A stretch of DNA of 64,000 nt from Saccharina japonica (lineage: Eukaryota; Sar; Phaeophyceae; Laminariales; Laminariaceae), in contig MEHQ01000798.1 of NCBI GenBank assembly GCA_008828725.1, positions 1 through 64,000 on the forward strand, given 5' to 3'. Positions 1 to 11,800 of the stretch are shown one piece after another. A model generated the notes under the pieces. That model saw nothing but the letters and a program-made list of their open reading frames with translations, did no database searches and was not told where the DNA came from. Both the position numbers and the translations under genes were made by a program. The number at the start of each line of letters is the position of its first letter. Position 1 is the stretch's first letter.

Positions 1-412
1 TGAAGGGTTATCGACATGACCTATACTTTTACTCCGTGTGCCCGGAAGCCAAATCATACAGACAGACTCCCAACATTTCTGGAGCGAAAAAAGAAGCTTG
101 GCAAAATAAGCAAAGAAAGGGGGGGTGGTGAAACAGTACGCGTTTAGAACCAAAGAGTGTGGTTGACGTTCAAGATTGTCAAGGCCTTGGGCGTTGTCAA
201 GCCAAAAAATCCCCTATCCCCGGTGTAATAATCCTCCAGAACTCATGTGGAAACCCCTCGTTTTTATAGAAGGAGACAGAAAGACTGCAGTGTTCTTACA
301 AGAAAAATAATACATTGAAGTTTCAGTGATTTTGTAAGGCGTTTTTGAAACCGGGGTTTTCGTAAATGTCCCCTGCTTGCTTGTCTGTAAACGACATATT
401 GGTCACAACGGA
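1..412. other. Non-coding, nothing recognised
   Basis: No exon-like reading frame with splice signals, RNA gene or clear repeat was recognised here. It lies beyond the 3' end of RPL24. Confidence 0.5.
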
Positions 413-738
413 CGATGGCATCGTATCACGTAGTGTGTAATATGGTGAGCACCGCGAGGCAGTTACATAGTACCACATTGCTGTCTCGGAAGTGGCCACA
501 CAGAAATTAAATAATCATTGGAGCTGTCGCCATATGCAAGTCCGCCTCACAGGCGGTTCTTAGCAGGATGCAGCTCACCCTCCATGCGACTCGCCCAATA
601 CCTCACGGCGCTTCGCGCTTGGTGCAAGCAATGTCTGCCTGGTTGGTGAAACCCAACGTGCTCCGTCCCGGCATTGTAGGGATGCGAGGGTCTATGGTCA
701 TAGACTACGGCCGTGCACGACATGAGTACCCCCCCCCC
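413..738 (+). repeat. Dispersed repeat family A, copy 1 (5'-truncated)
   Basis: Closely similar to 28541-28880, 29498-29830 and 37340-37635. Shared marks are the block TATCACGTAGTGT, AGTGGCCACAC, CGCCTCA-AGGCGG, CTCCGTCCCGGCATTGTAGG and a terminal poly(C) run. No open coding function is evident, so it looks like a non-autonomous element. Confidence 0.75.
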
Positions 739-1729
739 CCCTTTCACCCCACCCCGGACCACAGAGTTGAAACCTTCTCTTCATATACCTCTGAGTCAGA
801 ATAACCACGACATAAAACTGCGCTGAGTCATCCAGGATTGTCGAGGCCCATGTAACGAGAGGAGAGGGAGAAGGGTGGATCAAAGCCGTGGGTTGAGATC
901 CAGATACCGACACTAGTTTCCCCGACAAAAGCAAGTTGCTGGTCGTGATGCTATCACCACAAGGGCCTTATTTATCCCTTGCGCGTAAGCCTCACAGCGT
1001 CTCTCTTTTGCTTTTTTTGGTGTGATCATTTGCTAAAAGGAGCCCGGGACTTCAGAACAGAGTTTTTTGTACTCGTACACACAAATTATGCCGAGTTGAG
1101 TAGAGTGTGGCAAGTGCGCGCTTGAGCAGTAGCAGTATCGTCCAGGGCAGGCAGTCACCCGCCAGAGGCGTAAACATCACAGGTGGTAAAAAACTAAACA
1201 CCACCTCAAGGCAAACTGCCAGATAGCACGACAACATACTAACAAAATCTTCTGGGGTGTCGCAATAACATCTCAAGGGCCAATCGACCGACAGCAGCAA
1301 AAAACTCTCGTCGAACTCCTGCGTCCGCCTCCCTCCCCGAGGAGCCACAAGACGACAAAAACCATAAAAAAGGCCACCCAACATGTTTTTTTTTTCATCT
1401 TTTTACTTTTTGCCCCCGCCCATCAAGTACGCATATGCGTCACAGCATCGCTCCGACAAATCATCGGAACGCGCGGACTTGAAGTTCAACTTGAAGTCAA
1501 AGTTGCGCGATTCGCTGCCCGCCTCTCTCCGCAGCCCCCCTCACGCTACCGCAACAACGAGGAAAGGCGAGGCAAGGCAGACATACAGTCACCCCCGCCC
1601 CACCCCACCCTGGATGCCCCGACAAAACATGAGCAGAGTCCCGTATAGCACCGTGCCGTTAGTTAGCCGCAGGCGACAACGTGCGGTCCTGTTCTGTCCT
1701 CTGCTCTGTCGCATCACGACGTCCTTAGC
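739..1729. other. 3' flank of RPL24, non-coding
   Basis: Contains RPL24 downstream sequence with AT-rich and pyrimidine tracts. A 110-codon minus-strand frame at 1052-1384 matches no family I know, and I do not call it a gene. Confidence 0.4.
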
Positions 1730-1754
1730 TTAGCGCTTGGCGCCCGAGCGGCCC
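1730..1754 (-). other. Candidate 25-nt terminal exon of RPL24
   Basis: A pyrimidine-rich tract ending in CTTCAG precedes this short stretch, which reads G + GGC CGC TCG GGC GCC AAG CGC TAA. The preceding exon can use donor AC|GTGAGT at 2426/2425, leaving phase 2, so one base of this exon completes the Thr codon and the frame then gives GRSGAKR and a stop. Donor strength and phase match support a real exon. No transcript evidence is available here. Confidence 0.6.
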
Positions 1755-4700
1755 CTGAAGTTTAGGAAGGAGTTCGATAAGGGCAAAAAAAGGGGCGTGG
1801 GGAGGGGTCAGGCGATGTACAATATGTGGTCACATGAAACAGCTCGATGCTGTTTACTTAAGGCTAGGGGAAAACAACAAAATTGTGCATGCGTGCTACG
1901 TACGAAAACCTACTCTGTTTCTTCAAACCTGGGTAAAAATCAAAACTTTTTTTTTATTTGTGAGGGAAAAAAAATATGCGTTACTCGTACGTAGCAGGAA
2001 AATAAAGGATCCAGTGTTGTTTTCGTTGTAAATGCCAAAAGCGTACGTGTACTAAAACCACCTCAAGTACTGCAACCGCTTTATTGGGACATTACATTAT
2101 ACTATTACGAGTAATAGGAAATAATGTGGGGCACATTTTTTTTTTCTTCTTGCGTTTCAGACTGTATTAACCCCTCAAGAACTGCAATCATTTTTTTTTG
2201 GGACATGATACTCGGAGTAAGTGTACGTAGGACACTTATATCCAGTCTCTCTAGGATGAAGAATCGGCACAGACACTGGGTGTGCTGAATGTCGACGGGT
2301 AGACAGGACGGTTTAATGTGAAGAATACACACACAGTATGATAATATTAATAGTAGTGGGCTTCTTTGTCGCCCTATATAGGCACCAGGGCTATAGTTAG
2401 ATCGTTAGTTCGGGCGACGACTCACGTAGTGCCTCCGCCCTTCTGCTTGGACGCGGTCGGCTTGGCCTTCAATGCGCCGGAGCTGCCCTTAGCGGCCTTG
2501 TTGGCGGCCTTGCGCGCCTTCACCTCCCTGTCGGCACACGGCAACACATCATAACATAATATGACACATTCGACGTCAATGAATGCATTGCCTTCAATGT
2601 AATCGTCAATTCATCTCATCCAACATGAAAAAATTAAGGCAAGAACCGTACGAGTAGTGGGGAGGGAGGAGAAAAGCCTACTTGGTGGCCCCTGATCTGA
2701 GTTACGACTAACGAAGGAGAGAAAACAAGGGCGAAAATGATTGATGGGATGGAGAATGATAAAAAAAAAAAACCTAGTCGTCAATGCAAGGTACCATCTT
2801 ATAAGGATATTTTTTTGGTGTCGTCAATACAAGGTACACTTCATTTTGTGGTCATAAAAATGTCTCATACACAAAAATGGCACCTGGTACTATTTACAAT
2901 GATTGAAAAAAACAAAAAAAGGTACGACGACTCACTTGGCGGCGGCCTCGCGCTGTGCGCTGCGAACCTCCGGCTTCTGGCTGCGCTTCTTCTTGATCTC
3001 CTCCAGGGAGGCACCAACGATCGCGCGGTTGATCTTCGTGGTCTTACGCGTGCTGTTTGGAATCAAGGACAGCATCGCATCGACCAGACCGCAGATAAGG
3101 CAAGGGGGGGGGAGGGGGGATGGGGTGGGGGGCGGGGACCCAGGGCCGGTAGGGCTGAACGGGGGGGAATGTATATCCTGGTATCTCTACCAGCCTGGGA
3201 CGGCGCAAGATGGGGCAAGGGGGGGGGGGGGGGGATGGGGTAGGGTCAACAGAGCAAAAAGACTAAGGATGGAGGCGTGGGGGGGGGTCGAAAGACACCA
3301 GCCGGGCAGTCTCAACAACAGGACATACGTACCTGGTACTATTTATTTTATGTATGTACCAGGTACTGATTTATGGTTATATGTACTTACAACATGCATG
3401 GAAAGGATGTACATACGTACAAATCAAGAAAAAAACGAGCCGACGGCTGTCGTTTTATTTTTTGCTTACTCACGAAAAACAGCTCTTGTCTTAATATTTT
3501 AATAGAGAAAAGGCGCACTATGTACGACGCTGTATGATCTAGCTCATGTTGCCTCGTGGAGACAATATAACCTGCCTGATTTAGGACAATTTTCCGGGGC
3601 TGTATCTATACTTTACACAGATCCTGCACAACACCTCAAAGCGGGAGGCTAGGAGCTAGGTCATGTAGATCGTAATCTATCTGTAGATAGATAATCTATA
3701 TTATGATCTATCTGTGGATAATCTATATTATGATCTATCTGTGGATACTCTATATCATGATCTATCTGTAGATAATGTAGATCATGATCTATCTGTAGAT
3801 AATCTAGATCATGATCTATCTGTAGATAATCTAGATCATGATCTCTGTAAATGATCTACCAGGTACGAGTACGTTATGTGCCTGGTAGTGATCTCCGCCA
3901 AATCTGCGACAACAAGGTGGAGAACGCCTTCACTTTAATCGGAAAAACAGACGGTACCACACAACGTGGAGATGTACGATCAGCTGCCTTACCGAAAGTT
4001 CGATATCTACTACCTGGTACGTCGTATATATCGAAAGTTCCATATTTACTATATATCGAATGTTCGATGTATACTATATATCGAAAGTGCGATATATCGA
4101 AACTTTCGATACGATTTCCAAAACTAAATATCAATGTTGTGCTTGCTCACCGGCGGCGAGTCACTTCCTCGATCTTGATCTTTTTGTTCAGGCGCCTCCA
4201 TGCCTGAAAGACGGGACGGACGGACGGACGAATACAGCAAACACAGCAACCACGTCAGCAAAGCGGGACCATCGAAACAACACAAAGGAAAAACGGTAAA
4301 ATCGATACCACTGTCCCGAAATATAGGCACTGTTTTTATTTAAAATTAATGTACAAAAGGTGCTTATATTCAGGGACAGAGTGGTATCTAGCACAGGGCT
4401 TCCTCATAGCTCACACTATACACTACATACAGACAGTATCATCACTACATACAGACAGTATCATCACTACATACAGACAGTATCATACACTACATACAGA
4501 CAGAGTATCATACACTACATACAGACAGTATAATACACTACATACAGACAGTATCATAGTATTACACAGCGGAAGCAGTAAGAAGTACTTCAGTAGCAGC
4601 TCGTCCCAGCTGTTTTAGCGTTCCTTGCCATCATATATTGAGAGCATCCGGGCCTTTGTGTGTGGTTAAAACGGCCCAACTTCCACACTCATCATCATTG

Positions 4701-7700
4701 GCCACCCCCCTCGGCGATGGCCTTCCCAAAACATACTCCAACGACGAGCTGCTTCTAAAGTGCTTCCGTAGCAGCTTAGCTCGTCCCAGTTGCCTTGGCA
4801 TTTCTTGGCGACCATTGGGAGAGAGAGCATCCGCGCCGTTATGGTGTGGCTGAAACTGCCCAACTTCGACGCTTGTATCACATCATTGGCCAGATCGAGC
4901 TCACGCCCAAACAGGAACTCGCAGATGTTGGGGATATGCGCAGAGCACACAGCTACGACTGTGTTTGGCTATTATTCGTACACATGAAGCCGTTATACAA
5001 CACAGCATGCCATGTAGCATCACCAAAATGACACCTGCTAATCTGGCACTACAGGCAGCCTACCGTATATGACACTGTATTCCACACCCCCTCGGACGAA
5101 TGTCAATGCTGATTTGCTCGACGACCGGTCGAGCGCTAACCCCGAGCGACCCGTCTATGAAAAGGTCTCGACGAGATGTTCCGAAGGCCGCCTTTTTCGT
5201 TGTCTGTGCCCCCCTGGTTGTGGAGAAAATTCGCTTTGAAATTCACCCCAGGGGATGTGATATGTGATATACACTTGTCATATACGGTAGGGCCTAGGGA
5301 TACCGGCGCAGGCGGCTGTCCAGCCGGCTGTGGCATTGGGGATTCGACACTACCACCGCCGTGTCTCACGTGCCATACTATTAACAGACTATTATTGCGG
5401 GTCACCCTAGTAAATACTAGTAAATAGGACTTACGGTGCACACGAAAATCTGTACATTTCCATATATTTACTAACAGTATGTGGTCCTGTTTGCTAGTGT
5501 TTACTATGTCCCCCTCGTAATAGTAAGATAAACCCGCCCGCTCGGACTCGTACTGCTGTTATATGTTATATTGAGGCTGGTTTTCTCGGCAACGGGGAAG
5601 GTGTAAACTCCTCCGAGCGATGCGTCTACGAATGGAAATATCTTGTCGGCTAATTTTCTAAAGCCACCAGTTTCGTTGTGTGTGTGCCCTCTAAGCCATA
5701 GCCCCTCTAAGGCAGGTTTTGGAGAAAACTCGGCTATAGTATCAAATTCGTCCCACAGAGGTGTGTTATCACTCCGATTGGGGGGGAAAACACTTGGAGT
5801 TCGAGTCCTATTCAGGTTTATGGGCAGTGCAGCAGTAAAAGGGTCAAGTTGTTGCACCATATATACGTGCGGTACTGCTCTCAACGAAACAGCAGCTAGT
5901 GCCGGTTGATTGCTCGTTTTTTGTTGACTAAAGACAGCCTTTCGGTCGCGGCATGTTCAGCAGTTACGTACTACGAGTACGAACCCACAGCGAGTCCGTG
6001 TAGATACGTACGTATCCATATCATACGTGTACTACTGTAGTATACTCAAGGTTTCACAGGTTGTCCGAGTACCTTGGAGTAAAGACCCGAGTATTGGAGA
6101 TAAATTACTTCAGGTACTCGGAGTATTTCGGGGTTCGATACTCCGGATACTGCTCGTACTCGGAGTATTTCGGGTGTGAACTCTCTCGATACTGCTTTAC
6201 TCGGAAGTATTTCGGGGTCCGATAATGCGGGTACTCCTTGTACTCCGAGTATTTGGGGTTTCAGTACTGCTCATACTCCAAGTACTCCGAGTACTCAGGC
6301 CGCTAATACACTCTCAAGTACTCGGAGTACGAAATGTACTCGATACTCGGAGTATACTCGGAGTGTGAAGTACGTTAGGAGCATCTTTGCATCATTTTAA
6401 AGACTCGGCCGTTATTCCTCCCAGGTCCTGGGAACATGTGACTGGCGTTTATAGCATTTAAAAATTGACAGATGCTCCCATTACCTCGGAGTATAATTAG
6501 AGTATTTTCGAGGGAAAAATACTTCAGGTACTTTGTGTACTCGCAGTATTTCGGTGTCCAATACTCTCGATACTCGGAGTACTCCAAGTAATTTAGATGT
6601 TTTTACTCCGAGTACTGCTTGTACTCGAGTATAAGTACTGCTCATACTCCCAGTACTCGGAGTATTTGGGCCTTCAGTACTGCTCATACTCCAAGTACTC
6701 CGAGTATTCGTAGTATGCCAACTCCAAGTACTCCAGTATCACACTACTCTAAACCAGTACTCGGAGTACGAAAAATACTCATATTTCGAGTATATACTCC
6801 GAGTACAGCTACTGAGTACGAGTACACTCGATCCGTACTCGATACTCCGAGTATACTCGGAGTATCGAGTATACTCGGAGTATCGAGTATACTCGGAGTA
6901 TCGAGTATACTCGGAGTATCGAGTATACTCAGAGTATCGAGTATACTCGGAGTATCGAGTATACTCGGACAATCTGTGCAAGGTTCAACAGCACCCAGTA
7001 GGAAGGGGACCTACGTCTACGGCGCGAAACCCACCCTGCTGCTCTGCACGATTGTACGTACACATCAAAGACGGGTACGGGTACGGTTACCAATGGTATT
7101 GCATGTGTAGTTTTGACAACAGAGAATCGGTCAAAATCAAAAGCGACATTGCCTCACACTTTTGAGATCCTTACGAATGGTAAGCACATGAACGCATGGT
7201 AATCTCACAACCACTCGAGATTGGTAGACCAAGTTCCTATTAATAGGCAGAATATGGCTCGTCGTATGATACGATTACGTATGTGTAAGCTGAGGGTAAA
7301 AAGTGCGTACGGGAACCATGTTCTTTGCAAGAAGCAGCAATTCCAGCCTTTCTTGATTGTAAATATGCACCACAAGTAGGCAACACTGCTCTATTACAGC
7401 ACCACGGCAGTCTTGTACGTATCTGGTACATAGGCGACGGCAATGGTGATGTTATGATTGATACCAACACAGAACCAACCAACAACCACACTGCTGTACT
7501 GGTACGATCGAATCCTACCCTGTGGTGTTTAGGGGTGCACTCAAGTCTACCAGAAAGGCTTCAAGACGTTGCTTACACGAGGTCAGGGTCCTGGCATGCT
7601 GGACGCGAGGCACTGAAGACGTCAGAAAAGAGATAAAAGCCCTCGACTCGTACGAGTACGTAATCGTAGCACAACAACAAGAAACAAACTACGACGAACA

Positions 7701-8591
7701 GCACCTCGTATAGTACAGCAGTAGTGGCATAAACCGCGCCATTCAAAATGAGGCATTTCGTACACGGAAGGATATGATACCATACCGATTACGTTGGGTC
7801 CTCTGGTACTTGTACAACACGGGCGTGGGATTCTTCGGACTACTCCGGTTTATACTCGTAGTAAACGAGGGTGGTCATCTAGGCTGTGAGATGCTCACGT
7901 ACAAAAGGACAGGTACCTGGTACCAGCTACTATTATACCAGTGTTAGTATGCCCGTGATACTGTATACACTGCTGCTGTAATCATACCTGGGTCCAAGTG
8001 AGCTTGGCCGGCTTCTTCCTCTGCTTGAGGAGGCTCTTGCACTTGGCAGAGAAGAGCGTGACGGGCTGTTCCGGGAGAGTCGACGACGGGAGAGACGGCA
8101 GTGGGCAATGAATAAGATGGAGGACTGGGCAGCGCTATATATGTGGACGCAAAGCCAGGGTCGCACGCTCCCGAGCGCTGCTGGACACGATCGCCTTTGT
8201 ACCACTCAAAAAGACAGTCACAAAAACCATACAAAACGATGCAGGCGAATGATGCCGTCCAAACGCGTCAACTAGAAGGATCAAAACAAATCCACCTCTC
8301 CATGCCCAGTAGAAGCTTTCTGGTCCATGCATTGCTACAAGCTTATTTTCCAGAGCATACTCCCACCAAACAGCCCTTCTGTCGGTGCGATTCTGTTTCG
8401 CCAACACCTCCGGCCTTCGCTCCGTCGCCTTCTAAAGACAGACACTTCATTGTGAACAATTGTAAGGTCGACGAGGTTCCAGGGTTCGGCGTTGCGTCCC
8501 TCACCTGTCCATCCCTGCGGATGAAACGGACACCGTGCCCGGGGTAGATTCGGGTGTCCGAGAACGCACAGACCTCCGTCTTGATGACCAT
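1730..8591 (-). CDS. RPL24: 60S ribosomal protein L24 (eL24), six exons
   Basis: Structural protein of the large cytosolic ribosomal subunit. Exons in transcription order: 8505-8591, 7988-8065, 4151-4203, 2936-3052, 2426-2527 and 1730-1754. All junctions are GT-AG and all phases agree, giving 153 aa, near the usual length of about 155-160. Family landmarks seen: N-terminal [21 protein letters not shown], then [22 protein letters not shown] split by no intron, then [51 protein letters not shown] and a Lys/Ala-rich tail. The start ATG (8591) gives the canonical eL24 beginning. Introns are 439, 3784, 1098, 408 and 671 nt, the second full of palindromic repeats. The 3' end has two readings: if the last intron is retained, a TGA at 2422-2424 stops the protein at 146 aa; if spliced, seven residues (GRSGAKR) are added. 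Family assignment is near certain; the exact C-terminus is not. Confidence 0.93.
3661..3848. repeat. Tandem repeat in RPL24 intron 3 (unit about 27 bp)
   Basis: About six to seven copies of a unit containing ATCTATCTGTAGATAATCTA followed by GATCATG. Each unit contains short inverted parts (ATCTA/TAGAT), so the array is self-complementary. Confidence 0.85.
4002..4115. repeat. TATCGAAAGT inverted/tandem repeat cluster
   Basis: Repeated TATATCGAAAGT and ATATCGAATGTTCGAT motifs in both orientations form nested palindromes. They lie in RPL24 intron 3, just past exon 3 (4151-4203) in transcription order. Confidence 0.7.
4424..4562. repeat. Tandem repeat, unit about 19-22 bp
   Basis: About seven copies of CACTACATACAGACAGTAT with small length differences, within RPL24 intron 2. 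Confidence 0.85.
5389..5523. mobile_element. MITE-like element, family M1 copy 1
   Basis: Short element with imperfect terminal inverted repeats (CTATTA..GGG..CTAGTAAAT at one end; rc CTATTACGAGGGGGACATAG at the other). It lies in RPL24 intron 2. Same family at 12622-12746, 23031-23153 and 30972-31102. Confidence 0.65.
6050..6990. repeat. Palindromic TACTCGGAGTA repeat field
   Basis: Dozens of TACTCGGAGTA / TACTCCGAGTA palindromes are scattered through this part of RPL24 intron 2. They end in a regular array of about seven 18-bp units (TATACTCGGAGTATCGAG) at roughly 6845-6967. The array could form long hairpins or cruciforms. Confidence 0.85.
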
Positions 8592-8834
8592 GGTAGCTCA
8601 GAGGGCGAGGGCGAGTTGGCCTACTGCTGTGCCCGTAGCCCCGTAGCCGCAAGCCGCAAATCACAAATAATAACGCTTCCAAACCAATTGGAACTCCTCG
8701 CGAGACGTTTTCGGTTTTACGTTTTCCTGCTCCTGCTCCCCACACCCGTAGTGTGCAGTTGGTAGTCTGGTCCTGGCCAATCTTGCACATCCCGTGCTCG
8801 TGTCGAGCTTCCAGACTCTGCTGTGGTTTTCGCC
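8592..8834. promoter_or_regulatory. Divergent intergenic promoter region, RPL24 / carrier
   Basis: These 243 bp separate the RPL24 start codon (minus strand) from the carrier start codon (plus strand). They must hold both 5' UTRs and core promoters unless an upstream non-coding exon lies elsewhere. No clear TATA box is visible. The arrangement suggests a shared bidirectional promoter, but this is inferred only from geometry. Confidence 0.5.
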
Positions 8835-11800
8835 ATGGGACCCTTTGCCCTGCCAAGGGCCTTCCTGGTGAGCGTCCTGTGTCTGGTTGATAGTGCACAA
8901 GGTGGGTTCTTCGCAGCTAGCGACGTTCAACGCGGAAAGCGCGCCCCGCATGGCAACGTCCAGCGCACCACGGGTCGCCATGTTGCGGCCGCCCACCTGA
9001 GCCCTGCTTGGGTGCAACTTGCGCAGGATAAGGTGCGCATGGGGAACGCCGACCTTCGCGGTGCGCAAGACCGCGACACCACGCCCGAGACAACGACGTC
9101 CACGCCTTCAGACATCAAGAGTGCACGCGCGGAAGCCGCCCCATCGTCGCCCACTACCGAAACGGGCGACAAGCAATGCAGCGCATTGCCTCGCGACCAG
9201 CAGCAGAAGCAGAGCGAAAATAATAGCGACGCCAAACTTGGCCAAAGATTCAGAATGATTTCGGGAGGTTTGGGCCGGGCCTTCACGCCGGGATCGCTCT
9301 CACCGGCCGACCGGATGAAGACGGGGACGCTGGAGCCCATCGCCTCCGAGGACAACAACATGAGGGCGGCTGCACGGGCTGGGGCCAACATGCGAGGGGG
9401 CGGATCCACGCCGCCGGGCAAGCCGCCTTCCCAGCGACTGTCGAACGCGGTGGAAGGTGTCAAGAACGGCCTCGCAAGCGGGCTCGCGGCGGCCTGCGTC
9501 AAGACCGTTCTGCAGCCGTTTGACACACTGAAGACGGTACAGCAGTTCAGCACCGCCAAGTAAGTGGACCCCTCGCGCCGCCGCTGCCGCCCTCCTAGCA
9601 TACCCCGGGATGCGCTCGAGTTTTTTTTTGGTTTGGTGTGGCTTCCGTTTTACCCAGTGTGATCATTAATACCTGGTACTCTTTTTGTGCGATCTAACGG
9701 GTACCTGGTTTACCAGCCGAGTAGAGAGGGCAACAACTCAGTGTTTCCCACGGGGCTCGGCGAGCTTATGCCAGTACCGATCAGCACAGCCATCGCATCG
9801 GCTCGTCTGCGAGCGCTACTGCTGTATCATTCCCCGCTATCATTGCTCGTACACATGTACGTATGCCTGGGTATATTTTCAAATCCGTTGGAACGCCCAT
9901 CGTATGGGGTTGCCGAAAAGATATCTTTGCGTCATGAAGCAAGGACGCGTCCGTGTGCCTGAACCTCGAATAGCGCCGTCATGCTGCATGGTCTTGGTTG
10001 TGTCGAGTGGTTACAGCACGGTCTTCACGAAGCCTTCGTCACGTCCGCGCTGTAGCCGTTCGACACCATCAATAAGACCGTGCATGTTTTCACGCCCATG
10101 TGAACACGATCCGGTCATGGTCGCCGAAAATTGTACATACGATCGTATGATACCAGTACGTATCTTTGATCGTCATGGAGCAAGGACGCGTCCACCCCCT
10201 GAAGCTTGAATACGTACATACGTACCTGGTATATTCGTAACGCTAAACTTATGCACCGTCTTAATCGTGTCAAAGGGCTGCAGGACGATCTTTACGCAGG
10301 CTGCTGCGAGCTCGCTTGCGAGGCCGTTCTTCGACCCTTCCGTAGCATTGGCGGCCAACGCTATGGAAAGCTTGAAGAACGGCTTCGCTAGCGGCCTCGC
10401 CTCAGCCTGCGCCAAGACCGCGCTGCAGGCGTTTGACGCAATCAGGACCGTGCAGAAGTTCAGCACCGCATAATAAGTGGCTCTCTCGCGCCGCCGTTGC
10501 CCTCGCGCCCCCTCCCCACCCCCCTCCAGCCATCCTGGGAGGGTCAGCCCTCCTCCTGGGTATATTTTAAAATCCATTGGAATGTCAACATATGGGGTTG
10601 CCGAAAAGATATCTTCGCGTCATGAAGCAAGGACGCGTCCGTGTGCCTGAACCTCGAATAGCGCCGTCGTGCTGCACAGTCTTGGTTGTGTCGAATGGTT
10701 ACAGCACGGTCTTCACGAAGCCTTCGTCAAGTCCGCGCTGTGGCCGTTCGACACCATCAATCAAGACCGTGCATAAATAATTTAACGCCCATTTGAACAC
10801 GATCCGGTCATGGTCGCCGAAAATTGTACGTATGATACCAGTACGTATCTTTGATCGTCATGGAGCAAGGACGCGTCCACCCCTGAAGCTTGAATACGTA
10901 CGTACGTACCTGGTATATTCGTAGCGCTAAACTTCTGCACCGCCTTCCTCTTGTCAAAGGGCTGGAGGACGATCTTTACGCAGGCTGCTGCGAGCCCGCT
11001 TGCGAGTCCGTTCTTCGAGCCTTCCGTAGCATTGGCGGCCAACGCTATGGGAGGCTTGATGTACCGGCTTCGCTAGCGGCCTCGCCTCAGCCTGCGTCAA
11101 GACCGCGCTGCAGCCGTTTGACACGATCAGGACCGTGCAGAAGTTCCGCACCGCAAAATAAGTTGCTCTCTCGCGCCGCCGTTGCCCTCGCCCCCCCTCC
11201 CCCACCCCCCCCCCCCCCCTCTCACAGCCCCCCCCGGGGATGCACTCAAGTATCTTTGGTTAGGATTGGATACGTTGGCCGCCGTTTTAGTTTTTATCTA
11301 TGAATCTTTTGGTTAGGATTGGATACGTTGGCCGCCGTTTTAGTTTTTATCTATGACGGGTCCTGGGAGGACGAATCTAGTACGTAGTGTTTTTTTTTTT
11401 TGGTTGTTGTGACAGAGGCAACGCTTGCTACTGTACCCCCCTGCCGCGTAGAGAGGGCAACAGCCTATTAGACAGCCTACGTATACCGCGGCCTTCGTGA
11501 GCGAGCTCATCCGGGTCGTGATGGGCAGCCGTCGCGTAGGCTCGACGGCGAGCACCATCATCGTATCTTTCCTGGATCCACTTTGAGATCCGTTTGAACG
11601 CGGTTCGGTAACGGTTGGTCTGGTTGTCACAAAGATATAATGTGGTCATCATGAAGCAAGGACACGTCCGTCCCTGAATTCTGGAGTGCCTGGTAGCGCT
11701 GAACTGTTGCACTGTTTCTTGATGGTGTCGAATGGCTGCAACACGGTATTTGCGCAGGCTGCCGCGAAGCCATTGGCTAGACCGATTTTTACCCCTTCGA

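Larger units (their letters stand above)
9875..11260. repeat. Tandem duplication within carrier intron 1 (period about 687 bp)
   Basis: 9875-10562 and 10562-11260 match closely. Each holds one short and one long inverted exon pair and the block GGGGTTGCCGAAAAGATATC followed by GCGTCATGAAGCAAGGACGC. Diverged forms of the same preceding block occur before pair 5 and at about 12310-12420. Confidence 0.8.

Noticed and set aside
1052-1384. 110-codon minus-strand hydrophobic frame downstream of RPL24
   Set aside because: No family resemblance, no splice or context support.
5785-5815. GGAGTTCGAGTCCTATTC as a tRNA T-arm
   Set aside because: No matching acceptor, D or anticodon arms at the right spacing.
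6619-7110. 163-codon frame with ILGVSS repeats
   Set aside because: It is a by-product of the 18-bp palindromic array in RPL24 intron 2; repeats whose unit is a multiple of three stay open by chance.
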